A stretch of DNA of 64,000 bases from Mesorhizobium sp. LSJC280B00 (lineage in GTDB: Bacteria > Pseudomonadota > Alphaproteobacteria > Rhizobiales > Rhizobiaceae). The position numbers and the translations under genes were made by a program. Of the stretch, positions 20,657 through 32,571 are shown one piece after another. The notes under the pieces are model-generated. The model had not been told where the DNA came from, did not search any database, and saw only the letters and a program-made list of their open reading frames with translations. The stretch's first letter is position 1. Each line of letters begins with the position of its first letter. The stretch is taken from assembly GCF_000502835.1 (NCBI RefSeq), contig NZ_AYVL01000016.1, positions 92,216 to 156,215 on the forward strand. Reading direction: 5' to 3'.

Positions 20657-20686
20657 AAAAAAAGCCGAGCAATCGGCCTTTTTTGC
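20657..20686 (+). terminator. Rho-independent terminator between fsa and lptE
   Basis: An A-rich left flank and the stem GCCGA / TCGGC with a GCAA loop are followed by TTTTTT. It sits 18 bases after the fsa stop codon. The A run on the left would give a U tract on the minus strand too, so it may also end the leuS-lptE transcript. Confidence 0.8.
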
Positions 20687-20708
20687 AGATTGCGCACTCT
20701 GGAAAGAC

Positions 20709-21290
20709 CTAGCTTGCCGCCGGCTTGCCGTGCTTGATCAGATCCTGGGCAATCGACAGCCGCAGCACATCTGCCAGCTCGCGCGCCGCACGGTTCTCGG
20801 CGTCGATCTGGGCCCGGTATGACGCGAATTCCTGGCGCGGCCTGTCGTATGACGACGGAATCGAGCGCTTGCCCCTCGCTATGACCGTGCCCGTCTTGGC
20901 ATCGCTGAGCACATAGTTGGCAGTCAGCGTCACAGTGCCGGCGGTCGGCTCGTCTTCGTCGGTCGTGACCTGCTCGATTGCCGCCGATTCGACGAGTTCG
21001 GAGACGCCGAGATCAAGCGAATAGACCGGCGAAGCCGGCTCGCCGGCGCCCTGGCCGAGCGCGAAGATCAAATTGTTGCGGACCTGCTGGGCGTAGCGGG
21101 TCTTGACCGGCTTGACCGAGATCGATGCCAGTTCGGCAGCAGCGCCGACCTGCGAGCCGGCGATCAGCGGCGCGCTCGAATAGAGCGGCCGCACCGTGCA
21201 GGCGGAAACCAGCGCCACCGAGGCGAGCAGCCCGCAAAGCACAACGCGGCGCAGCGTCAACTCTGTCTTTCGCGGATCAGGCAACGACAT
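20709..21290 (-). CDS. lptE: LPS-assembly lipoprotein LptE
   Basis: A 193-residue outer-membrane lipoprotein. A hydrophobic segment ([17 protein letters not shown]) ends in a lipobox with the acylated cysteine at about residue 31, followed by TVRPLYSS, typical of alphaproteobacterial LptE. It plugs the LptD translocon that inserts LPS in the outer membrane. The gene starts 14 bases inside leuS and is surely cotranscribed with it. In many relatives holA follows lptE; here the next gene is the convergent fsa. Confidence 0.88.
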   Translation of the reverse strand: MSLPDPRKTELTLRRVVLCGLLASVALVSACTVRPLYSSAPLIAGSQVGAAAELASISVKPVKTRYAQQVRNNLIFALGQGAGEPASPVYSLDLGVSELVESAAIEQVTTDEDEPTAGTVTLTANYVLSDAKTGTVIARGKRSIPSSYDRPRQEFASYRAQIDAENRAARELADVLRLSIAQDLIKHGKPAAS

Positions 21291-23901
21291 TGACGATCCT
21301 CTGCGGCACTATGATCACCTTGCGCGGCGCCTTACCTTCGAGCGCTTTCTGCACGAAGTCGAGAGCCAGAACCGCCTTTTCGACCGCACCTTGATCCGCG
21401 TCACGGGCAATTGTCAAATCGCCGCGTTTCTTGCCGTTGACCTGGACCGGCAGCACGATCTCGGCGTCGACGACAAGCGAGCGATCGTAATCCGGCCAGG
21501 GCCGTTCGGCGACAAGGTCGGTGCCGCCGAGCGTCTGCCAGCACTCCTCGGCCAGATGCGGCATGACCGGCGCGATCAGGTGCACCAGGATCTCGACGGC
21601 CTCACGGCAGGCCGCTTGCAGCGCCGGACCGGCCCTGCCCTCTGCCGCCTCGTTGAGCGGTACGGTCAAGGCATTGGCGAGCTCGTAGATGCGGGCGATG
21701 GCGCGGTTGAAGGCGAGCTTTTCGATATCCTCGCCGACCGACTTCAAGATCTTGTGCGCGGCCTTGGACACTGTCCCGGCCTCGCCGTCCTTCGCCGCCT
21801 CTGGCCGGACTCCGGCGAGCGATTCGGCAGCCGTCGACACCAGGCGCCAGATGCGCTGGATGAAGCGATGCGCGCCGGCCGCACCCTCGTCGGTCCATTC
21901 GACATCGCGCTCGGGCGGCGAGTCCGACAGCATGAACCAGCGCGCCGTATCGGCGCCGTAGCCGTCGGTGATCTCTTCCGGACTCACCGTATTCTTCTTC
22001 GACTTCGACATTTTTTCGAGCGGACCGATCACCGCCTCTTCGCCGGTGGCGATTTCGAAGGCGCGGCGCTTGCCGTCGGCGTCTTCCAGCCTGACCTCGC
22101 TAGGCGCAAGCCAGCGGCCGTTCGAGGCGCCGCCAACCCGATAGGTCTCGTGCACCACCATGCCTTGCGTGAACAGGCCCCTGAACGGCTCGGCGAGATC
22201 GACATGGCCGGTCTCGCGCATGGCGCGGGTGAAAAAGCGCGAATAGAGCAAATGCAGGATCGCATGCTCAATGCCGCCAATATACTGGTCGACCGGCAGC
22301 CATTCAGTCGCGGCCTTGGGATCGGTCGGATCGTTTGCCCACGGCGCGGTGAAGCGAGCGAAATACCAAGAAGAATCGACAAATGTGTCCATCGTGTCGG
22401 TTTCGCGCCGCGCATCCTTGCCGCAACGCGGGCATTTGACGTGCCGCCATGTCGGATGGCGATCGAGCGGATTGCCCGGCCGGTCGAACTCGATGTCGTC
22501 CGGCAGCTTGACCGGCAGGTCGGCCTTCGGCACCGGCACCACGCCGCAATCCTCGCAATGGATCATCGGGATCGGGCAGCCCCAATAGCGCTGGCGCGAA
22601 ATGCCCCAGTCGCGCAGGCGGAAATTCACCTTGCGCTCGGCCATCGGCCGGTTGCCGATGGTCCTTTGTTCCAGCAGCTTCGCCACCTCGTCGAATGCCT
22701 GATCCGGCTTCATGCCGTCGAGGAAGCGCGAATTGATCATCGCGCCATCATCGACATAAGCCTCGTCGATGACCTGGAAGCTTCCTTGATTCTCGCCTTC
22801 CGGCATCACCACCGGAATGACCGGAAGGCCGTATCTGTTGGCGAAGTCGAGGTCGCGCTGGTCATGTGCCGGGCAGCCGAAGATGGCGCCGGTGCCATAG
22901 TCCATCAGCACGAAATTGGCGACGTAGACGGGCAGCGTCCACCTCTCGTCGAACGGATGGACAACGCGAATGCCGGTATCGAAACCCTTCTTCTCGGCCG
23001 TCTCCAATGCCGCCGCCGAAGTGCCCATATGGCGGACTTCGTCGATGAACTTTGCCAGCGCCGGATTGTCCTCGGCGGCCTTTTTGGCCAGCGGATGGTC
23101 GGCCGCAATCGCCATGAAGGACGCGCCGAAGATGGTGTCGGGCCTGGTCGTATAGACTTCGAGCTCATGCTCGCCGGCGACTGGCTTGGCCAGCGGCCAG
23201 CGGATCAGCAGCCCTTCCGAACGGCCGATCCAGTTCGCCTGCATCAGCTTCACTTTTTCCGGCCAGTCGTCGAGTTGGTCGAGCGAATCCAGCAGATCCT
23301 GCGCGTAATCGGTGATCTTGAAGAACCACTGCGTCAGCTCGCGCTGTTCCACCAGCGCGCCTGAGCGCCAGCCGCGTCCGTCGATGACCTGCTCGTTGGC
23401 AAGCACCGTCATGTCCTCCGGATCCCAGTTGACCTTGGAGGATTTGCGCGTCACCAGCCCCTTCTCGACGAAATCGAGGAACAGCATCTGCTGGCGGTGA
23501 TAGTAGTCGACGTCGCAGGTGGCGAACTCGCGGGCCCAATCGAGCGACAGGCCCATGACCTTGAGCTGCTCGCGCATGGCGGCGATGTTCTGATAGGTCC
23601 AGTCCTTGGGATGGACCTTGTTCTGCATCGCCGCGTTTTCGGCTGGCATGCCAAAGGCGTCCCAGCCCATCGGGTGCAGCACGTTGAAACCCTTGGCCCG
23701 CTTGTAGCGCGCCACCACGTCGCCCATCGTATAGTTGCGGGTATGGCCGATATGGATGCGCCCCGACGGATACGGGAACATCTCCAGCACGTAGTATTTC
23801 GGGCGCGGGTCGTCATTGTCGGCTTCGAACAGCTTCTTGGCGTCCCAGGCGTTCTGCCATTTGGGCTCTGACGCGCGCGGATTGTATCGTTCGGTTGCCA
23901 T
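21277..23901 (-). CDS. leuS: leucyl-tRNA synthetase
   Basis: An 874-residue class I aminoacyl-tRNA synthetase. The HIGH-type motif reads [15 protein letters not shown] (near residue 45), the CP1 editing domain includes [12 protein letters not shown], and the KMSKS motif is present as [15 protein letters not shown]. The zinc-like insertion CEDCGVVPV...CPRCGKDA is visible. The ATG at 23901 gives the expected start [20 protein letters not shown]. It overlaps lptE. Confidence 0.98.
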   Translation of the reverse strand: MATERYNPRASEPKWQNAWDAKKLFEADNDDPRPKYYVLEMFPYPSGRIHIGHTRNYTMGDVVARYKRAKGFNVLHPMGWDAFGMPAENAAMQNKVHPKDWTYQNIAAMREQLKVMGLSLDWAREFATCDVDYYHRQQMLFLDFVEKGLVTRKSSKVNWDPEDMTVLANEQVIDGRGWRSGALVEQRELTQWFFKITDYAQDLLDSLDQLDDWPEKVKLMQANWIGRSEGLLIRWPLAKPVAGEHELEVYTTRPDTIFGASFMAIAADHPLAKKAAEDNPALAKFIDEVRHMGTSAAALETAEKKGFDTGIRVVHPFDERWTLPVYVANFVLMDYGTGAIFGCPAHDQRDLDFANRYGLPVIPVVMPEGENQGSFQVIDEAYVDDGAMINSRFLDGMKPDQAFDEVAKLLEQRTIGNRPMAERKVNFRLRDWGISRQRYWGCPIPMIHCEDCGVVPVPKADLPVKLPDDIEFDRPGNPLDRHPTWRHVKCPRCGKDARRETDTMDTFVDSSWYFARFTAPWANDPTDPKAATEWLPVDQYIGGIEHAILHLLYSRFFTRAMRETGHVDLAEPFRGLFTQGMVVHETYRVGGASNGRWLAPSEVRLEDADGKRRAFEIATGEEAVIGPLEKMSKSKKNTVSPEEITDGYGADTARWFMLSDSPPERDVEWTDEGAAGAHRFIQRIWRLVSTAAESLAGVRPEAAKDGEAGTVSKAAHKILKSVGEDIEKLAFNRAIARIYELANALTVPLNEAAEGRAGPALQAACREAVEILVHLIAPVMPHLAEECWQTLGGTDLVAERPWPDYDRSLVVDAEIVLPVQVNGKKRGDLTIARDADQGAVEKAVLALDFVQKALEGKAPRKVIIVPQRIVNVVA

Positions 23902-24047
23902 CGGGTGTTTTTCACTTAAAAGCATGCGCGAGCCGCCGGACAATGCCCGGGCGGCTCAGGAAATGTCGTCGCGGTGTTCACCATGGATTGCCGGACCCGT
24001 CAACTGCGGCGATCCGGCGAAAAGCCAAACACAGGCAGGATATAGGC

Positions 24048-24710
24048 ATGGCGAGCGCCGTCGAACAGCTTTTCACGGTCAAGGCAAGGATCGCTGCCGC
24101 CGAGCGCGAGGCAGGCCGTGAGGCCGGAGCGGTGACGCTGGTCGCAGTCTCGAAAACCTTCGACGCCGCCGATATCCGCCCGATTATCGAGGCCGGCCAG
24201 CGCGTCTTCGGCGAAAACCGCGTCCAGGAAGCACAAGCGAAATGGCCGGTGCTGAAGGAGGCATTTTCCGACATCGAGCTGCATCTGATCGGTCCGCTGC
24301 AATCGAACAAGGCCAAGGAAGCGGTGGCATTGTTCGATGTCATCGAAACCGTCGACCGTGAAAAGATCGCCGCAGAGCTGGCCAAGGAGATCGCCAGGCA
24401 AGGCCGGTCACCAAGGCTCTATGTCCAGGTCAACACCGGCTCCGAGCCGCAAAAGGCCGGCATCGAGCCGCGCGAGGCTGTCGCCTTCGTGGCCCGCTGC
24501 CGCTCGGTTCACGCCCTCGCCATCGAAGGGCTGATGTGCATTCCGCCGGCCGACGAGAACCCCGGTCCGCATTTCGCGCTGCTGGAAAAGCTTGGGCTTG
24601 AGGCCGGCGTCGACAAGCTCTCCATGGGCATGTCCGGCGACTACGAAACCGCGATCGCCTTCGGCGCGACCAGTGTCAGGGTTGGATCGGCAATTTTCGG
24701 CGCCAGATGA
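24048..24710 (+). CDS. yggS: YggS-family pyridoxal 5'-phosphate homeostasis protein
   Basis: A 220-residue single-domain PLP-binding protein of the YggS/PROSC family, which buffers vitamin B6 cofactor supply. The PLP lysine is Lys36 in LVAVSKTFDA. Other landmarks are FGENRVQEAQAKW, HLIGPLQSNKAKEA and LSMGMSGDYETAIAFGATSVRVGSAIFG. The ATG at 24048 has an AGGA upstream. It diverges from leuS. Confidence 0.95.
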   Translation: MASAVEQLFTVKARIAAAEREAGREAGAVTLVAVSKTFDAADIRPIIEAGQRVFGENRVQEAQAKWPVLKEAFSDIELHLIGPLQSNKAKEAVALFDVIETVDREKIAAELAKEIARQGRSPRLYVQVNTGSEPQKAGIEPREAVAFVARCRSVHALAIEGLMCIPPADENPGPHFALLEKLGLEAGVDKLSMGMSGDYETAIAFGATSVRVGSAIFGAR

Positions 24711-24760
24711 GGCGCAGCCGACCTTAGGCCACAGGCTGACATTGACTGCGCCAGCGTATA

Positions 24761-24780
24761 GAAACGGAACGTTTCGTTCC
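24761..24780. promoter_or_regulatory. two interleaved perfect inverted repeats upstream of an aldo/keto reductase gene
   Basis: GAAACG-GAA-CGTTTC (24761-24775) and GGAACG-TTT-CGTTCC (24766-24780) are both perfect 6-3-6 palindromes that share ten bases. The site lies 40 bases before the start of the downstream gene. Such GAACG/CGTTC palindromes are typical operators of TetR-type repressors; no TetR gene is adjacent. Confidence 0.6.
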
Positions 24781-24820
24781 TATATGGGTCGAGTTATTCT
24801 CAACCCGTCTGGAGCCACCC

Positions 24821-25870
24821 ATGCGTTACAATCAACTTGGAAATACGGGGATGTTCGTCTCCGAACTTTGCCTCGGCACGATGACGTTCGGCGCGGCCGG
24901 CGAGAATGCCCAATGGGGCCTGATCGCCAGCCTCGACCAGAAGGGCGTCGACGAGATCGTTGCCCGCTCGCTCGCCGCCGGCGTCAATTTCTTCGACACG
25001 GCGGATGTCTATTCCTTCGGCGCCTCGGAACGGCTTCTCGGCCAGTCGCTCAGGAATCTTGGCGTCAACCGACAGGACGTGATCATCGCCACCAAGGTCC
25101 ATGGCGCCATGGGCGGGGGCCCGAACCAGCGTGGTTCCTCGCGCGGCCACATCATGGATTCGGTCGAAGGCAGCCTCGAGCGGCTGCAGCTCGATCACAT
25201 CGATCTCTACCAGCTGCACGGCACCGACACGGTGACGCCGATCGACGAGACACTGCGGGCGCTCGACGACCTCGTTGCCGCCGGCACGGTCCGCTATGTC
25301 GGCGTCTCGAACTGGCAGGCCTGGCGCGTTGCCAAGGCGCTGGGTATTGCCGAGCGCAAGGGATTTGCCCGCTTCGAGACCGTGCAGTCGTACTACTCGA
25401 TCGCCGGCCGCGATCTCGAGCGCGAAATCGTGCCGCTGCTCAACGAGGAGAAGCTCGGGCTGATGGTCTGGTCGCCGATGGCTGGCGGCCTGCTCTCCGG
25501 CAAATACGGACCGGGCGCCCCCGGCAATGGCGAGGGCCGCCGCGCCAGCTTCAATTTCCCGCCGGTCAATGAGGACCGTGCCTGGGCAGCAGTCGCCGTC
25601 ATGCGCGAGATCGCCGTCAAGCACGGCGTCAGCGTCGCCACGGTGGCGCTCGGCTATGTCCTGGCCAAGCCATTCGTGATGAGCGTCATCATCGGCGCCA
25701 GCCGCATGGAGCAGCTGGAACAGAACCTTGCAGCCACCGAGTTGAAGCTCGATGCCGATGATCTCGTTCGCCTCGACGAAGTCAGTGCCCTGCCCGCCGA
25801 ATACCCCGGCTGGATGCTGGAACGTCAGGCTGCCGGCCGGCGTCCGGCGCCCGTTGTGCCGAAAACGTAA
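24821..25870 (+). CDS. aldo/keto reductase
   Basis: A 349-residue TIM-barrel NADPH-dependent oxidoreductase. The catalytic tetrad region is visible: FFDTADVYSFGASERLLG (Asp and Tyr), TKVHGAMGGGPNQRG (Lys) and LYQLHGTD (His). The C-terminal cofactor-binding motif is SVIIGASRMEQLEQNL. It belongs to the YajO/Tas-like group of reductases with undefined aldehyde or ketone substrates. A paralogue lies at 28215-29249. The palindromes at 24761-24780 suggest repression by a TetR-type regulator. Confidence 0.93.
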   Translation: MRYNQLGNTGMFVSELCLGTMTFGAAGENAQWGLIASLDQKGVDEIVARSLAAGVNFFDTADVYSFGASERLLGQSLRNLGVNRQDVIIATKVHGAMGGGPNQRGSSRGHIMDSVEGSLERLQLDHIDLYQLHGTDTVTPIDETLRALDDLVAAGTVRYVGVSNWQAWRVAKALGIAERKGFARFETVQSYYSIAGRDLEREIVPLLNEEKLGLMVWSPMAGGLLSGKYGPGAPGNGEGRRASFNFPPVNEDRAWAAVAVMREIAVKHGVSVATVALGYVLAKPFVMSVIIGASRMEQLEQNLAATELKLDADDLVRLDEVSALPAEYPGWMLERQAAGRRPAPVVPKT

Positions 25871-25897
25871 CTCAATCTCACCTTCGATTCGATGCTT

Positions 25898-25926
25898 CGG
25901 GAGCCGGCAGGCTCCCGATCTTTTTT
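25898..25926 (+). terminator. terminator after the first aldo/keto reductase gene
   Basis: The perfect 8-bp stem CGGGAGCC / GGCTCCCG with a GGCA loop is followed by ATCTTTTTT. It lies 28 bases after the stop codon and just before the convergent LysR gene ends. Confidence 0.88.
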
Positions 25927-25930
25927 GGGC

Positions 25931-26839
25931 TCAGGTCAGCCGGACCGTCTCGACCAAAAAGTCCAAAAACGCCCGCACCCGCGCCGGCAGATGCTTGCCT
26001 TGGCCGACATAGACGGCGTGGGTGAGTTCCTCGTCGCCGGGGTTGAACTCTTCCAGCAGCGGCAGAAGCCGGCCGGCGGCAATGTCGGCCTCCACATGCC
26101 AGCGTGCCAGCCGGGCGAGGCCCGCCCCCGAGAGCGCCATCAGCCGCATCGCCTCGCCGTCGCTGACCAGCGTATTTCCGATGATCGACAGGGTGATCGG
26201 CTTGCCGGCCGCGTCGATAAAAGGCCAGCCCTCGAGGTGACGTACGAAACGGAAGCCCATCCGGTTGTGACGATCGAGATCGGCGGGCGTCTTGGGCGTG
26301 CCACGCGCTTCGAGATACGATGGCGCCGCAACGACGACCACCCGGCTCTGCCCGAGCTTGCGCGCCACCAGCCGTGATTCGCCGAGCGGTCCGGCGCGGA
26401 TGGCGACGTCAGCGCGCTCCTCCATCAGGTCGATGACATCGTCGGTCAACACCAGATCGACCGAGATTTCGGGGTAGCGTTCTAGGAAACGCGGCAAAAG
26501 CGGGATCAGCCGATGCTGCCCGAAAGGCACGTAGCTGTTGATCCGCAGCCGGCCACGCGGCGCGGCACCCGCCGCTGCCTCGCGCTCGGCCGCCGCCATG
26601 TCGGCCAGGACGCGCACGCCGCTGTCGAAGAACGCCGCCCCCTCCGGCGTCAGTTGCAGCTTGCGCGTCGAACGGCTGACCAGCCGCGCACCAAGCCGCG
26701 CCTCCAGCCGCGCGATCAGCTTGCTCACCGCCGACGGCGTCATCCGCAACGCGCGGGCAGCGGCTGAAAAGCTGCCCGCCTCGACGACGCGGACGAACAC
26801 TTCGATCTCGCCGGAGCGATTGATGTCGGGCCTGGCCAT
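25931..26839 (-). CDS. LysR-family transcriptional regulator
   Basis: A 302-residue regulator. The N-terminal winged helix (about residues 9-66: FVRVVEAGSFSAAARALRMTPSAVSKLIARLEARLGARLVSRSTRKLQLTPEG) is followed by a periplasmic-binding-like effector domain. This is the CrgA/AaeR-like subgroup that commonly controls a divergent oxidoreductase or efflux gene. The ATG at 26839 is chosen because family proteins begin just before this helix. It diverges from an MFS transporter; a T-N11-A site sits immediately upstream. Confidence 0.92.
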   Translation of the reverse strand: MARPDINRSGEIEVFVRVVEAGSFSAAARALRMTPSAVSKLIARLEARLGARLVSRSTRKLQLTPEGAAFFDSGVRVLADMAAAEREAAAGAAPRGRLRINSYVPFGQHRLIPLLPRFLERYPEISVDLVLTDDVIDLMEERADVAIRAGPLGESRLVARKLGQSRVVVVAAPSYLEARGTPKTPADLDRHNRMGFRFVRHLEGWPFIDAAGKPITLSIIGNTLVSDGEAMRLMALSGAGLARLARWHVEADIAAGRLLPLLEEFNPGDEELTHAVYVGQGKHLPARVRAFLDFLVETVRLT

Positions 26840-26842
26840 TGG

Positions 26843-26855
26843 TGAATCTATTTCA
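26843..26855. promoter_or_regulatory. LysR-type T-N11-A box
   Basis: The sequence TGAATCTATTTCA is a TGAA-N5-TTCA inverted repeat that fits the T-N11-A consensus of LysR regulators. It begins four bases upstream of the lysR start codon in the 137-base gap to the MFS gene, the expected place for control of both. Confidence 0.5.
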
Positions 26856-26976
26856 CAGACGATGTGCCCGATGCAAGGCTGGTTCACAGCACATCGCGGC
26901 ACGATCTTCCGGATCGGGGCGTGGGAGGACACGGCGCCCGTCGTCAAAACTGGTCGTCATCGAAGTGGGAACCGCC

Positions 26977-28158
26977 ATGCCCCTTGCTCTTTACGCTCTT
27001 GCCGCCGGTGCGTTCGGCATCGGCGTCACCGAATTCGTCATCATGGGCCTGCTGCTCGACGTCAGCACCGATCTCGACGTCTCGATCTCGGCTGCCGGCC
27101 AGCTGATTTCCGGCTATGCGCTGGGCGTTGTCATCGGCGCGCCGCTGCTGACGATCGCAACCGGCCGTTGGCCGCGCAAAACCGTGCTTCTGGCGCTGAT
27201 GGCGATCTTCACGCTGGGCAACCTCGCTTGTGCGCTTGCCCCAGACTACTGGACGCTGATGGGTGCGCGCGTACTGACCGCCTTCGCCCACGGCACCTTC
27301 TTCGGCGTCGGCTCGGTCGTGGCGACCGGACTGGTGGCGCCCAACAAGAAAGCCTCGGCGATCGCCCTGATGTTCACCGGCCTGACCATCGCCAACATCC
27401 TCGGCGTGCCCTTCGGCACATGGCTCGGCCAAGCCTTCGGCTGGCGCGCGACCTTCTGGGCGGTGACCCTGGTCGGCATCGCCGCCTTTACCATCATTCT
27501 GCTGCTGGTGCCGGGCAGCCGAACAGAGCCTGAGAAGAGCAATTTGCGCGCCGATCTCGCCGTGCTCGGCCGCACGCCGGTCCTGCTTGGCTTTGCTACC
27601 ACCGTGCTTGGCTATGCCGGCGTCTTCGCCGTCTTCACCTACATCGCCCCGTTGCTGACCGAGATCACCGGTTTTGATGAAGCAGCGGTGTCGCCGATCC
27701 TGCTGGTCTTCGGCGGCGGCCTCATTGCCGGCAACCTCGCCGGCGGCAAGTTCGCCGACCGCTGGTTGGTACCGTCCGTTCTCGGCAGTCTCGTCGTCCT
27801 GGCGATGGTGCTCGGCACCATGACCTTCGCCCTGCACAGCCAGGTCATGGCCGTTATCTATGTCGGCCTGCTCGGCGCCGCCGCCTTCGCCACCGTGGCG
27901 CCGCTGCAGATGTGGGTACTGGAAAAGGCACAAGGCGCCGGCCAGAGCCTCGCCTCATCCTTCAACATCGCCGCCTTCAACCTCGGCAATGCTGCCGGCG
28001 CCTGGCTCGGCGGCGTGGTCATCGCCCATGGTCCCGGCCTCGATGCCGTCACCTGGGTCGCGGCCCTGTTGCCGCTTTCAGCGCTTGCCGTGGCGGCGTT
28101 TGCGCTGCGCCTCGACCGAGATCCTGTCCTCGCCACACCGGAAATCGCGCGGTCATAG
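26977..28158 (+). CDS. MFS transporter, DHA1-type (AraJ/YdhP-like)
   Basis: A 393-residue protein with twelve hydrophobic segments. It begins MPLALYALAAGAFGIGVTEFVIMGLL and carries the DHA1 loop motif GAPLLTIATGRWPRK between helices 2 and 3 and HGTFFGVGSVVA in helix 4. These are typical of AraJ/YdhP exporters. The ATG at 26977 has GTGGGA upstream; the longer frame covers the lysR promoter. It diverges from the LysR gene and is 56 bases before the second aldo/keto reductase, so these two may form an operon. Substrate unknown. Confidence 0.91.
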   Translation: MPLALYALAAGAFGIGVTEFVIMGLLLDVSTDLDVSISAAGQLISGYALGVVIGAPLLTIATGRWPRKTVLLALMAIFTLGNLACALAPDYWTLMGARVLTAFAHGTFFGVGSVVATGLVAPNKKASAIALMFTGLTIANILGVPFGTWLGQAFGWRATFWAVTLVGIAAFTIILLLVPGSRTEPEKSNLRADLAVLGRTPVLLGFATTVLGYAGVFAVFTYIAPLLTEITGFDEAAVSPILLVFGGGLIAGNLAGGKFADRWLVPSVLGSLVVLAMVLGTMTFALHSQVMAVIYVGLLGAAAFATVAPLQMWVLEKAQGAGQSLASSFNIAAFNLGNAAGAWLGGVVIAHGPGLDAVTWVAALLPLSALAVAAFALRLDRDPVLATPEIARS

Positions 28159-28214
28159 AACGGCAAACCTCAACCAATCTTTGAAACAGCCATCCTTCCA
28201 CAAGGAGCAAACCC

Positions 28215-29249
28215 ATGGATTATCGAAATCTTGGCGCATCAGGCCTGAAGGTCCCGGCGCTCTCGTTCGGCGCTGGAACCTTCGGCGGTTCAGGCCCGCT
28301 GTTCGGCGCCTGGGGCAACAGCGATGCGACGGAAGCACGGCGGCTGGTCGACATCTGCCTTGAGGCCGGCGTCAACCTGTTCGACACCGCCGACGTCTAT
28401 TCGAATGGCGCTTCCGAACAAGTGCTCGGCGCTGCCATCAAGGGCCGCCGCGACGCCGTGCTGATCTCGACCAAGACCTCGCTGCCGATGGGCGACGGTC
28501 CCAACGATGCCGGATCGTCACGTTCACGCCTGATCAAGGCCGTCGAAGACGCGCTGGGGCGCCTTGGCACCGACTACATCGACCTGCTGCAACTGCACGC
28601 CTTCGACGCAGCAACACCGATCGAGGAGGTGCTGTCGACACTGGACAGTCTCGTGCGCGCCGGCAAACTGCGTTATGTCGGCGTCTCCAATTTTTCCGGC
28701 TGGCAAGTGATGAAGTCGCTCGGCCTGGCGGGCAGATATGGCTATCCCCGATACGTCGCCCATCAGGTCTATTACTCGCTGGTCGGACGCGATTATGAAT
28801 GGGAGTTGATGCCGCTCGGCCTCAACCAGGGTGTCGGTGCGCTGGTGTGGAGCCCACTCGGCTGGGGCCGCCTGACCGGCAGGATCCGCCGTGGCCAGAA
28901 GCTGCCTGAGAAAAGCCGGCTGCACGACACGGCAAGCTTCGGACCGCCCGTCGAGGATGAGCATCTCTATCGGGTCGTCGACGCGCTTGATGTTGTCGCC
29001 GAGGAAACCGGCAAGACCATACCGCAGATCGCCATCAATTGGCTGCTGCAGCGGCCGACCGTCGCCTCCGTCATCATTGGCGCGCGCAACGAGGAGCAGT
29101 TGCGCCAGAATCTCGGCGCCGTCGGCTGGTCCTTGACAGCCGAGCAGATGAAGAAGCTCGACACGGCAAGTGAGGTCACCGCACCCTATCCGTATTTTCC
29201 CTATCGCCGGCAGGAGGGTTTTGCCCGGCTGAACCCGCCCGCAGTCTGA
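28215..29249 (+). CDS. aldo/keto reductase (second copy)
   Basis: A 344-residue aldo/keto reductase, paralogous to the one at 24821-25870. The tetrad motifs are NLFDTADVYSNGASEQVLG, STKTSLPMGDGPNDAGSS and LLQLHAFD. The C-terminal cofactor segment is SVIIGARNEEQLRQNL. The ATG at 28215 has AAGGAG upstream. It follows the MFS gene closely on the same strand and probably belongs to the LysR-controlled unit. A GC-rich hairpin (29263-29288) follows the stop. Confidence 0.93.
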   Translation: MDYRNLGASGLKVPALSFGAGTFGGSGPLFGAWGNSDATEARRLVDICLEAGVNLFDTADVYSNGASEQVLGAAIKGRRDAVLISTKTSLPMGDGPNDAGSSRSRLIKAVEDALGRLGTDYIDLLQLHAFDAATPIEEVLSTLDSLVRAGKLRYVGVSNFSGWQVMKSLGLAGRYGYPRYVAHQVYYSLVGRDYEWELMPLGLNQGVGALVWSPLGWGRLTGRIRRGQKLPEKSRLHDTASFGPPVEDEHLYRVVDALDVVAEETGKTIPQIAINWLLQRPTVASVIIGARNEEQLRQNLGAVGWSLTAEQMKKLDTASEVTAPYPYFPYRRQEGFARLNPPAV

Positions 29250-29294
29250 CGCTCCAAAAGCTGGGCGGCGGCTCCCAGGCTGCCGCCCGCCCGG

Positions 29295-29567
29295 CTAATG
29301 CAGAACGAACTCGCCGTCGACCTTGCGCCATTCGTTCGGCGCGATCAGCTTCTGGTGCGTGTAGCTGACCGAATGCAGCGGGCCTTCGAGCTTGGCCTTC
29401 CAGAACTCGATGAAACGGATCAGCACGGGAAATTTCGGGGCGATGTCGTAATCCTGCCAGATGAAGCTCTGCAGCAGATGCGGATGATCTGGAAAGTGAT
29501 AAAGAATCTTGGCCGTGGTCAAGCCATAGCCCTTGAGCATCAGGTCCATTTCGGAATGGTCGCGCAT
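29295..29567 (-). CDS. usg: Usg-like family protein
   Basis: A 90-residue protein beginning MRDHSEMDLMLKGYGLTTAKILYHFPDHPHLLQSFIWQDYD. This matches the small Usg-like family of alphaproteobacteria, whose function is unknown. The ATG at 29567 has AGGGG upstream; the frame extending to 29615 adds residues unlike the family. It is transcribed away from acs and convergent to the aldo/keto reductase gene. Confidence 0.85.
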   Translation of the reverse strand: MRDHSEMDLMLKGYGLTTAKILYHFPDHPHLLQSFIWQDYDIAPKFPVLIRFIEFWKAKLEGPLHSVSYTHQKLIAPNEWRKVDGEFVLH

Positions 29568-29872
29568 TGCGGTCCCCTGGTTGATTCTCCTTCCTCCCAG
29601 CCTGAAATTGTGCACCCCATTTGCTTAATCGTCTATTGATATTTCTGCGATCGAACCAGATTCCTCCCGCAAAAACATGCGCTTAGCAGCCGACTCACGA
29701 GAGTGCTGACACGACCCGGCAAAGCACCTGCGGCATCCCGCCGCGCGAATCCAACGTCTAATGTTGCCGTCGCGGCCGAACTGTTAATAATGCGCGCGAA
29801 TTCGCGGCCGCATCGCCGCGATCCTGCCGGCGGTCAAGCCGGCGGTTTGGTTTTGGGGAGGAAGGCGAAGAA
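29568..29872. other. intergenic region usg / acs
   Basis: This 305-base divergent gap should hold the promoters of usg and acs. A GC-rich palindrome (GCCGGC-GGTCAA-GCCGGC) followed by GGTTTGGTTTT at about 29826-29858 lies directly before the acs ribosome-binding site and could act as a leader hairpin. No coding region is seen. Confidence 0.5.
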
Positions 29873-31827
<1,955 letters not shown>

Positions 31828-31828
<1 letters not shown>

Positions 31829-32571
31829 TGCAACCCGCATTGGGCGCCGTCACCGAGCTTTGGCGCTATCCCGCGAGCTCGCTCGCCGGCGAGTTTCAGC
31901 AGGCGATCTCCGTCGACCGGCATACCGTCGAAGGCGACCGCCTGTTTGGTCTTGTCGATACCTCGACCGATGAAATCGCACGGCCCGACCGCGAAGCGAA
32001 ATGGCACAAGGTGCCCCGCATCCGCACCCGGCTGTCGCAGGCCGGCAGGCTGGAGGTCGCCATCCCCGACGGACGCTGGCTTTCGGCACCTGGCGCGCAA
32101 AGTGATCGCGCCATTTGCGCCTATCTCGGCTTTGCGGCTTCCATCCGGCCGTTCCGTCGGGAAAATGCGGCTCCGGATTACGCCGGCCCTCTGCTGACGG
32201 AACGCTACGTCAAAGCCCCTATTCATCTGCTGACCACCGCCTCACTGGCGCGTTTGAAAGTGCTGCATCCAAAGGGCACCGCCGACGCGCGCCGCTTCCG
32301 CCCCAACATCGTCGTCGATGTGCCGGAGGTCGAGGGGTCGTTCCCCGAGACGGAATGGATCGGGCGCAAGCTGGCGATCGGCGACCTGCTCCTGACCATC
32401 TCCGAGCCGTGCCGCCGCTGCGGCTTCACCATCATTGGCCAGGACGGGTTCGACCACGACCCGGCAATCCTGCGCAGCCTGGTCCGCCACAACGCCCATA
32501 ACCTCGGCGTCTACTGCACCGTCGATCGACCGGCCCGCGTCGAGATCGGCGCCACGATGCGCCTCCTGTAG
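31828..32571 (+). CDS. MOSC-domain protein
   Basis: A 247-residue protein with an N-terminal beta-barrel segment (VTELWRYPASSLAGEFQQAISVDRHTVEGDRLFGLVD) and a C-terminal MOSC domain. The conserved cysteine is in TISEPCRRCGFTII, with RFRPNIVVD earlier. MOSC proteins bind sulfur or molybdenum cofactor; close relatives are uncharacterised. The ATG overlaps the acs stop, so translation is coupled. Its stop codon directly abuts that of the convergent cfa gene. Confidence 0.88.

Noticed and set aside
21196..23364. 722-codon plus-strand open frame
   Set aside because: Antisense shadow of leuS; third-position GC bias explains its length.
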